Origin: Planctomycetaceae bacterium
GTDB taxonomy: Bacteria; Planctomycetota; Planctomycetia; Pirellulales; Thermoguttaceae
Reading direction: 5' to 3'
NCBI GenBank assembly: GCA_031261125.1
Contig: JAISJZ010000151.1
Span: forward strand, 1 to 7,988
Length of the DNA: 7,988 bases
Part shown: positions 1 to 5,174 of the stretch, in pieces
Position numbering within the stretch: the first letter of the stretch is position 1
How the letters are laid out: each line of letters opens with the position of its first letter
Made by a program: the position numbers and the translations under genes
Notes under the pieces: model-generated
What the model was told of the DNA's origin: nothing
The model's input: the letters and a program-made list of their open reading frames with translations, nothing else
The model's database searches: none

Positions 1-1
1 G

Positions 2-109
2 TTGCAAACGTGCCAACAGCAGGGACGCAGCGTGATGGAGTTCTTGCAGGAATGCACCAAAAACTTTTTCGACAAAATCCCTGCACCTACATTACTAAAA
101 GAAGCGTGA
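2..109 (+). CDS. IS66-type transposase, C-terminal end (partial)
   Basis: This is an open frame of 35 codons running in from the left edge and ending in TGA at 107-109. The peptide begins LQTCQQQGRSVMEFL and ends APTLLKEA. It resembles the extreme C-terminus of IS66-family (DDE) transposases, which often read TCRQQGR followed by a hydrophobic helix and end near APSLLP. The similarity is recalled, not searched. The catalytic DDE core would lie outside the window, so intactness cannot be judged. I could not find an IS66-type terminal inverted repeat (ending in TTAC on this strand) in the roughly 100 bases downstream, so the element's right boundary is unknown. The next gene, nagA, runs in the opposite direction and ends 105 bases away. 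A remnant of another transposase family is possible. Confidence 0.55.
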   Translation: MQTCQQQGRSVMEFLQECTKNFFDKIPAPTLLKEA

Positions 110-167
110 ACGGATACGAAAATTGAAGGTTCCATTCGGGAGGTTCTAAAAATCTCCAAACAAGAGG

Positions 168-211
168 AAAAAAAACTTTATCTTATGGTAAAAAATAGTT
201 TTAAGAAGTTT
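168..211 (-). terminator. Possible weak terminator after nagBA
   Basis: Read on the minus strand just past the nagA stop, AAACT-TCTTA (211-202) can pair with TAAGA (185-181) and AGTTT (177-173), with a 16-base loop and a 3-base bulge. It runs into a tract of eight T. The stem is entirely AT-rich and interrupted, so it would be a weak intrinsic terminator at best. Position and T-tract are the main support. The rest of the 110-214 gap shows nothing else recognisable. Confidence 0.3.
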
Positions 212-214
212 CCT

Positions 215-1144
215 TTACAAGTTGATGTTTTCAAGGTACTGACGGGGACGTACCGATGTGAGCGTCAACGCCTCTTCGGCAGTTAACCATTTTCGGGCGA
301 TGAGCGTATCAACGGTTTGCCGCAGCGACATTGCCGCCCCGGCCAGCAGCGTCTCGTTCTGCGCTAGATACAGTTTGCCTTCCGTTGTCAGAACGACATC
401 GCCGCCGATGGGGGCATTGTACCGTCCCGGTTTCATTCCCGTAAAAGAAGTGCTGTCGCTCACCAAAAACATTTTCTCTTTTTTGACACGGTAAATGACA
501 TCAAACACTTCTTTCGGCAGATGAAATCCGTCGCCGATGACGGAAGCCCATAAACGGTCTTGAGCCAACTGCGACCAAACCGGATTCGGGTGCCGGGCAA
601 GCATCGCCGGAAGACCGTTGCCTAAATGTGTTGACAGTGTTGCACCGGCATCAACTGCCTCGATAATTTGTTCTGCCGCTGCTAATGTGTGTCCAACCGC
701 AACTTTAATACCAAGTTGACAAACGGCGGCAATGAATCGGGTGCTGTTGTCCCATTCCGGCGACATCGTTAAAATACGAATCTTTCCGCCGGTTATGTCC
801 TGCATCCGCCGTACCCAATCAATGTCCGGCTTCGTAATCCAGCGTTCATTATGCGCTCCGCGTGCGCCCGGCTGCGGCGAAATAAACGGACCTTCCAGAT
901 GCAAACCAAGAATTTCGGCTTCCGTTTCCGGGTTGTACCGTTCAGCGGTATTTGAAATAATTTTCGCCAGCGTTGCCGTTAGGTTCGGGTCGTTCGTTAC
1001 CAGTGTCGGCAAAAAACCAACGGTACCTTCGTTCCGCAGTGAACGGCAGACCTTCTGCACATCTTCCGGCGACAGCGGCAGTTGGTTGAAATCGACACCG
1101 CCGTGTCCGTTCACTTGCAAATCAATCAAACCGAAGTTATTCAC
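215..1144 (-). CDS. nagA: N-acetylglucosamine-6-phosphate deacetylase, compact form
   Basis: This cytoplasmic amidohydrolase removes acetate from N-acetylglucosamine-6-phosphate to give glucosamine-6-phosphate. The metal-site and active-site motifs appear in family order: DLQVNG (8-13), HLEGPF (82-87, metal ligand E84), GHT (151-153, H152), STHLGNG (171-177, H173), DGFHL (205-209, H208) and VSD (228-230, catalytic D230). QxN in place of the HxH of many amidohydrolases matches the single-metal arrangement of E. coli NagA. The protein is 309 residues against about 380 in E. coli. It starts directly at the first barrel strand and also lacks the usual C-terminal strands, that is, both halves of the small beta-sandwich domain. 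Matching loss at both ends suggests a true compact subfamily, which I recall from planctomycetes, rather than truncation. The start is GTG (1144-1142), overlapping the nagB stop as GTGA, with GGAGAG (1157-1152) seven bases upstream. Translation is probably coupled to nagB. Confidence 0.88.
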   Translation of the reverse strand: MNNFGLIDLQVNGHGGVDFNQLPLSPEDVQKVCRSLRNEGTVGFLPTLVTNDPNLTATLAKIISNTAERYNPETEAEILGLHLEGPFISPQPGARGAHNERWITKPDIDWVRRMQDITGGKIRILTMSPEWDNSTRFIAAVCQLGIKVAVGHTLAAAEQIIEAVDAGATLSTHLGNGLPAMLARHPNPVWSQLAQDRLWASVIGDGFHLPKEVFDVIYRVKKEKMFLVSDSTSFTGMKPGRYNAPIGGDVVLTTEGKLYLAQNETLLAGAAMSLRQTVDTLIARKWLTAEEALTLTSVRPRQYLENINL

Positions 1145-1893
1145 GTTTCATCTCTCCAACATTCTTGGTCGATGAACAGCGTACAGTTCGGATGCGTCCG
1201 CAGGATGCTTGCCGGACAAGACGGTGAAACGGGCTGTTCCATTGCGGTACGAACAGCGTTGTGTTTGCGTTTTCCCGGTACGGTACAAATCAAACATTCT
1301 CCCCGCATCAATGCCGGAATCGTCAGAGAAACCGCCCGCTTCGGCACGCCGTCAAGTGCGGAGAAACAGCCGTCGTTAACTTGCTGCTGCCGGCACGCTT
1401 CATCAAGGTCAACGATTTTCACCAACTTCGGGTCGTTAAAGTCCGCAATCGGCGGGTCGTTGAACGCAATATGACCGTTTTCACCGATACCGAGGCAGAC
1501 GACATCAATCGGGGCAGCGGCGAGTTTTTCGGAGTATTCTTTGCAAAGTTTTTCGGGGTCGATGCCGTTGAGCAGATGAATTTCGGCAAACGGCAGTTTG
1601 CTGAAAATACGGTCGCGCAGATACCGGGTGAAACGCTGCGGGGCATTTGCCGGCAAGCCGATGTATTCGTCCATATGAAAGGCAATGACCCGCATCCAAT
1701 CAACGCCCGGTGCCGTAACTAGTGCCGCTAATGTTTCATTTTGACTTGGGGCGGCGGCGAAGACCATCCTTACACGTTTTTTCTTTTCTAATGCGTTCCG
1801 CACCGCCGCAGCGGCAGCGTTTCCTGCGACTTGTCCGGCTAAAAAACGGTTCGGATGGACATTCAGCGTTGCATTGTCGAATCGTAAAATCAT
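1141..1893 (-). CDS. nagB: Glucosamine-6-phosphate deaminase
   Basis: This cytoplasmic aldose-ketose isomerase/deaminase converts glucosamine-6-phosphate to fructose-6-phosphate and ammonia, the step after NagA. At 250 residues it has the usual family length (E. coli about 266). Visible motifs are the phosphate-loop region FAAAPSQNETLAAL (45-58, where many homologues have GSTP), FHMDEYIGL (72-80, with D75 as the likely proton-transfer residue), GIGENGHIAFNDP (135-147, H141 in the catalytic His position), LTIPALM (190-196) and the C-terminal SPSCPASILRTHPN segment (223-236). Compared with E. coli GVGNDGHIAFNEP, the Asp before GH is Asn139, and the Glu after FN is Asp146. The Asn variant also occurs in B. 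subtilis NagB, so activity is plausible. The AAAPSQ form marks a divergent subfamily. The ATG at 1893-1891 has no clear Shine-Dalgarno. It is first in a two-gene operon, and its stop overlaps the nagA start by four bases. Confidence 0.9.
   Translation of the reverse strand: MILRFDNATLNVHPNRFLAGQVAGNAAAAAVRNALEKKKRVRMVFAAAPSQNETLAALVTAPGVDWMRVIAFHMDEYIGLPANAPQRFTRYLRDRIFSKLPFAEIHLLNGIDPEKLCKEYSEKLAAAPIDVVCLGIGENGHIAFNDPPIADFNDPKLVKIVDLDEACRQQQVNDGCFSALDGVPKRAVSLTIPALMRGECLICTVPGKRKHNAVRTAMEQPVSPSCPASILRTHPNCTLFIDQECWRDET
1152..1157 (-). promoter_or_regulatory. Ribosome binding site deciding the nagA GTG start
   Basis: GGAGAG on the minus strand ends seven bases before the GTG at 1144-1142 and lies inside the 3' end of nagB. 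A nearby ATG (starting eight bases before the GTG) is in another frame and stops after four codons, so the motif supports the GTG start. Confidence 0.6.
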
Positions 1894-2059
1894 CTGTCAG
1901 ATAACGGTCAACGGACTATATTACAAAATTTAATAACGTTTTTTACCATATTTTGCAGATAAGTCAATCATTGCAGCGGCGGCAACTTTTTGCTTGCATT
2001 TTGAAAAGTTTATGCTACAAAGGTTCTTTTGCACCGTTATTCCTGTGGGAGAGACCGCA
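1894..2059. promoter_or_regulatory. Divergent spacer between nagB and the DUF2130 gene
   Basis: This 166-base non-coding stretch separates two leftward from two rightward genes, so it must hold promoters for both. Its centre (about 1905-1965) is clearly more AT-rich than the flanking genes. For the rightward gene, TATGCT (2011-2016) could be a -10, with TTGCTT (1990-1995) as a poor -35 at a short 15-base spacing. For nagB, TTGACT lies on the minus strand (1967-1962), but no good -10 sits at standard distance. I see no convincing long inverted repeat for a NagC- or GntR-type operator. Confidence 0.4.
2047..2053 (+). promoter_or_regulatory. Ribosome binding site deciding the DUF2130 start
   Basis: GGGAGAG lies six bases before the ATG at 2060. 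This favours that ATG over an in-frame ATG at 1994, whose extra 22 residues have no family resemblance and which has no comparable motif upstream. Confidence 0.65.
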
Positions 2060-3346
2060 ATGCAGAACACCGTTAGATGCCCGAAGTGCAATGCCGAAAT
2101 TGATGTTGAAGCGATTCTTGGTCAGCAAATCGAAGAAAAATACAAACGGCAGTTTCAGCAGCAGATTTCCTCTTTGGAAAAGGATTACGAAACGAAAAAA
2201 CTCGCTCTGACGGGGCGGGAACAGGCATTGAAAGAGCAAAGTGAAGCCGTTTCACAGGAAGTTGAACGAAGGACGCAGACGGAACTTGCCAAACAACGCA
2301 AAGCGTTGGAAGAGAAAGCGTTAGCAAGGGCGAAATCTGAATTGGAAGTTGAATTGACGGCGGCAAAAGAACAAGCGGCGGAATCGGCGCAGCAACTCAA
2401 AGCATTGAAAGAGACGCAACTCGCCAATGAGCGGTTAAAACGGCAGTTAGAATCGCAGCGGGCAGATATTGAATTGGAGTTTGAAAAGAAGGCACAGGTC
2501 ATTGAAGAAGACCAGCGAAGGAAATTTTTGGCAACGCTGAACGCAGAGCGGGAGGAAATTGCCAAGCGGGAATCAGAAAAGAATGAAGAGCGGGTAGCGG
2601 AACTGGAGAAACAGTTGTCGGATGCCCGCAAAGCAGCCGAAGATGCTGTCCGAAAAGCGGAACAGCGGTCGCAGCAACTTCAAGGCGAGATTCAGGAGTT
2701 GAACATCGAGAACTTTTTGAAGGCGGCGTTTCCGTTTGACCAAGTATATGAAGTCAAGAAAGGAACATACGGAGCAGATGTTATACAAATTGTCCGTAAT
2801 TCCATCGGCAAGGAAGCCGGAACGATAATGTACGAAAGTAAGAACACGCAGTCCTTCGGAGGCGATTGGATTGACAAGATGAAAGCCGAGGCGGCAGATG
2901 CTAACGCTTCGATGCTGGTTCTTATCACCAAAGCAATGCCGAAAGGAACAGAACATACGGAGTTTATCGACGGCGTGTGGGTGTGTCCGTACAAGGAATT
3001 TCAGGGAACAGCGCAGGTGCTGCGGGAATCGCTTATCAAAGTGAGCGAGGCATACGCTTCGCAAACCAACAAGGAAGACAAAGTACACCGTTTGTACGAC
3101 TATCTGACGAACGGGCGGTTCGCCGACCAAATCAAAGCGGTGATTAGCGGTTTTAATGACCTGCGGGACGGATATGAGAAAGAAAAAACGGCGATGCAAA
3201 AGATTTGGAAAAAACGGGATTCCCAACTTGAAATGATGGTTAAAAACACGACGGATTTCATCACGCAGATTCAAATCATCGGAGGGGCGGATATTCCGCA
3301 ACTCGCTTCACCGGAAGGTGAATTGCTAACGCTGACAAATGATTAA
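2060..3346 (+). CDS. DUF2130-type coiled-coil protein with nuclease-like C-terminal domain
   Basis: The protein has 428 residues and an architecture typical of DUF2130 proteins, whose function is not established. An N-terminal half zinc ribbon, VRCPKCNAEIDVE (5-17, C7 and C10), is followed by a long charged Glu/Lys/Gln/Arg-rich coiled coil from about 20 to 215. The conserved C-terminal domain (about 216-335) then carries AAFPFDQVYEVKKGTYGAD (222-240), YESKNT (258-263), the WIDKMKAEA helix (270-278) and DGVWV (304-308). The spacing E218, D240, Q243 and E259-x-K261 resembles the order of acidic residues and Lys in PD-(D/E)XK nucleases. That is my inference, not a demonstrated activity. No signal peptide or membrane segment is visible, so it is probably cytoplasmic. 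The stop lies 8 bases inside the next gene, suggesting translational coupling with the exported beta-helix protein. The start is chosen from the GGGAGAG site and from where homology begins. Confidence 0.85.
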   Translation: MQNTVRCPKCNAEIDVEAILGQQIEEKYKRQFQQQISSLEKDYETKKLALTGREQALKEQSEAVSQEVERRTQTELAKQRKALEEKALARAKSELEVELTAAKEQAAESAQQLKALKETQLANERLKRQLESQRADIELEFEKKAQVIEEDQRRKFLATLNAEREEIAKRESEKNEERVAELEKQLSDARKAAEDAVRKAEQRSQQLQGEIQELNIENFLKAAFPFDQVYEVKKGTYGADVIQIVRNSIGKEAGTIMYESKNTQSFGGDWIDKMKAEAADANASMLVLITKAMPKGTEHTEFIDGVWVCPYKEFQGTAQVLRESLIKVSEAYASQTNKEDKVHRLYDYLTNGRFADQIKAVISGFNDLRDGYEKEKTAMQKIWKKRDSQLEMMVKNTTDFITQIQIIGGADIPQLASPEGELLTLTND

Positions 3347-4418
3347 CATTATTTTTTTCATTGTGTTGTTATGCGGTACCGTTCAGGCAAACGTTCTCGA
3401 AATCGGTACCGGCAAACCGTTTCAGAAAATTGAAGAAGCACTAAAAGTTGCCGAAGAAGGCGATACGCTCGTCATTCATCCGCATTCCGACGGTTCGCCG
3501 TACCGGCAGCCGGCTCTGCTCGTTCGGACATCGAAAATAACAATCCGCTCTGCAACGCCGGACAAACCGGTCGTGCTTGACGGTACCGGCTTCGAGTATT
3601 CCGGTCGCGGTTTAGTACCGCGGGCAATCATTCAGTTTGACCCCGACGCTGACGGATGCACCGTTGAAGGATTAACGCTCATCAATGCCCGAAACAAAAG
3701 TTTCAACGGGGCTGGTGTCCGCATCAATCAGGCAAACAACATTACTGTCCGCCGATGCGTGATACAGCATAATGATATGGGTATAATGAGCAACGGTAAA
3801 GTTGCTGACAACAGCGGTGCGGAACAGATGATTGAATTCTGCACCGTTGCCGACAACGGAACGAAGGAAGACCCCGGTTATAATCATAATCTTTATCTTG
3901 GCGGCACGAGCGCGACAGTGAAGGACTGCACGATTGCCCGGTCAGTTACCGGCCACAATTTGAAAAGCAGAGCACACCGGAACCGTATCATTCATAACCG
4001 GATTGAACATTCGGCAAACCGGGAATTAGATATTGTCGATGAAAAAGGCAACACAGATGTCCCGGACAGCGACTGCTTCGTTATTGACAATGTGATTGTG
4101 AAAGACCCGAAGTGTACCGGCAACCGGGCGGTGATTCATTTCGGTTTTGACGGCAACGCCCGGCGCGACGGAACACTTCGGCTGACCGGCAACACGATTA
4201 TTACGCCGTTCATTTCACCGGTTGCCGACGTGAACGACGGACACGGGGCGGAGTTTATTAACAACAAGATTGACGATAACGGGACGGGACAAAAGGGCGT
4301 GCTGGTGTTGTTCCATAGCCGCAAAATGATATTAAGCGGCAAGGACAATGTTGTGCCGAAACGGTTCGGAATACGGTACACGGACAGCGATGAATTACTG
4401 CCGCTCGTATGGAAATGA
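3339..4418 (+). CDS. Exported right-handed parallel beta-helix protein
   Basis: The protein has 359 residues. The N-terminus MINIIFFIVLLCGTVQA followed by NVLEIG looks like a Sec signal peptide with an AxA-like (VQA) cleavage site near residue 17, although the n-region carries no positive charge. The mature part opens with the pectin-lyase-like entry FQKIEEALKVAEEGDTLVI (28-46). It then shows successive short coils with Asn/Cys ladders, for example ITVRRCVIQHND (135-146), ATVKDCTIARS (192-202) and RIIHNRIEHS (216-225). Two segments, GYNHNLYLGG (180-189) and GHNLKSRAHRN (205-215), match a conserved signature I recall from a bacterial beta-helix family. They could form a ligand or active site (H183, H206, K209, R211), but no catalytic role is established. 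A polysaccharide lyase, epimerase or binding protein are all possible. The ATG overlaps the previous gene's end by 8 bases and has no well-placed Shine-Dalgarno, so reinitiation is likely. Confidence 0.8.
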   Translation: MINIIFFIVLLCGTVQANVLEIGTGKPFQKIEEALKVAEEGDTLVIHPHSDGSPYRQPALLVRTSKITIRSATPDKPVVLDGTGFEYSGRGLVPRAIIQFDPDADGCTVEGLTLINARNKSFNGAGVRINQANNITVRRCVIQHNDMGIMSNGKVADNSGAEQMIEFCTVADNGTKEDPGYNHNLYLGGTSATVKDCTIARSVTGHNLKSRAHRNRIIHNRIEHSANRELDIVDEKGNTDVPDSDCFVIDNVIVKDPKCTGNRAVIHFGFDGNARRDGTLRLTGNTIITPFISPVADVNDGHGAEFINNKIDDNGTGQKGVLVLFHSRKMILSGKDNVVPKRFGIRYTDSDELLPLVWK

Positions 4419-4427
4419 TTAGCCGCA

Positions 4428-5117
4428 CTACCGTTTCGGAACCATAATCGTTGCTGTCTGCATTGCCGCCGGCCGTTTGTCGTTCGACTCAATCAGCCGC
4501 TCTTCCGGTTTCGGACTTTTTGCATCAATGCTGGCATCCGTTTGCCTTACGGCGGCACTGTAACCGACTTGCTGGATACCGTTTTGTTCCCATTCGGTCT
4601 TCGCCATCAGTTCGTCTTGATTGATTTTTCCCGGCAGATAAGCGGCAACTTGCGAACTCACGACGGACGACCCTTTGGAAGGAATGTACCGGACAATCAG
4701 CGAGATTTTTTTCGCTTTGCCGTCGGGTCCTTCGGAGTCCCACGGCACCCAAAGGTTGTAGGAATGTCCGAGTTTGGACTTCGAGTAGTTCCGTTTCAAG
4801 TCCTTTTCGGTGAAGACAAAACTGCGTGTCGGGGCATTGTCATCAATTTTGCGTCCGTCTTCGTCATACGCATAAACAACAACGGTGCCTTTGACTTTGA
4901 CGGGATTCTTTGCGGCAGCATCGTAGAAATAGACGCGTCCGCCGAATCCCCGCTGGGCGGGCTTATCACTGTCGTGCTTGACAGCAGGTTCCCAGGCGGC
5001 GATGGCTTTCGCCGCCGGTCCGGCAGGTTTCAACGCCGAAAGGTCAGGTGTCTTCGCTTTGAACGAAGAGCAGCCGGTAAGTAATGTTAAAACAATAAGG
5101 AATGTTAAGCGTTTCAT
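4428..5117 (-). CDS. Uncharacterised lipoprotein downstream of a secretin
   Basis: The protein has 229 residues. MKRLTFLIVLTLLTGC is a classic lipoprotein signal with lipobox LTGC (13-16), so Cys16 would be lipidated. The next residues, Ser-Ser, are not an inner-membrane retention signal by the E. coli rule, so outer-membrane placement is likely. A low-complexity Ala/Pro/Lys linker (20-56) precedes a beta-rich domain with GFGGRVYFYD (57-66), VKGTVVVYAYDEDG (75-88) and SKSKLGHSYNLWVPWD (112-127). LPG (161-163) and a charged C-terminal tail follow. I recall similar lipoproteins in planctomycetes without an assigned function. It lies 57 bases after the secretin stop on the same strand, so the two are probably co-transcribed. 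A pilotin-like or accessory role is possible but unproven. An in-frame ATG at 5156 would add 13 residues ahead of the signal and lies in a hairpin loop, so the internal Met at 5117 is preferred. There is no clear Shine-Dalgarno. Confidence 0.75.
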   Translation of the reverse strand: MKRLTFLIVLTLLTGCSSFKAKTPDLSALKPAGPAAKAIAAWEPAVKHDSDKPAQRGFGGRVYFYDAAAKNPVKVKGTVVVYAYDEDGRKIDDNAPTRSFVFTEKDLKRNYSKSKLGHSYNLWVPWDSEGPDGKAKKISLIVRYIPSKGSSVVSSQVAAYLPGKINQDELMAKTEWEQNGIQQVGYSAAVRQTDASIDAKSPKPEERLIESNDKRPAAMQTATIMVPKR

Positions 5118-5145
5118 TGGTAGTTGATAATTGATTGATATAAAC

Positions 5146-5167
5146 ACCGGCGGCATAGCCGCCCGGT
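5146..5167 (-). terminator. GC-rich hairpin between secretin and lipoprotein genes
   Basis: GGCGGC (5149-5154) and GCCGCC (5158-5163) are perfect inverted arms around a 3-base ATA loop. ACC (5146-5148) and GGT (5165-5167) extend the stem to nine pairs with one bulged base (5164). On the minus strand it starts 7 bases after the secretin stop and is followed by GTTTATATC, not a run of T. That makes it a poor full terminator. It may attenuate transcription, stabilise the upstream mRNA end or serve as a processing site, lowering lipoprotein output relative to secretin. Confidence 0.45.
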
Positions 5168-5174
5168 AAATGCC

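Noticed and set aside
1994..2059. Upstream extension of the DUF2130 protein
   Set aside because: In-frame ATG at 1994 lacks a ribosome site, adds residues unlike the family and overlaps the putative promoter. GGGAGAG before 2060 decides the start.
2573..3301. 242-codon open frame on the - strand antisense to the DUF2130 gene
   Set aside because: Its translation shows no family motif, while the + strand gene has conserved motifs throughout. It is a shadow frame.
4419..4427. Bidirectional terminator between the convergent genes
   Set aside because: Only nine bases separate the stops, and I found no stem with a T-tract around them. Any terminator would have to lie within the opposing genes.
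4542..5084. Long open frame on the + strand antisense to the lipoprotein gene
   Set aside because: It lies wholly opposite a gene with a clear lipoprotein signal and coherent domain, and its translation is Arg/Phe/Gly-rich with no recognisable motif.
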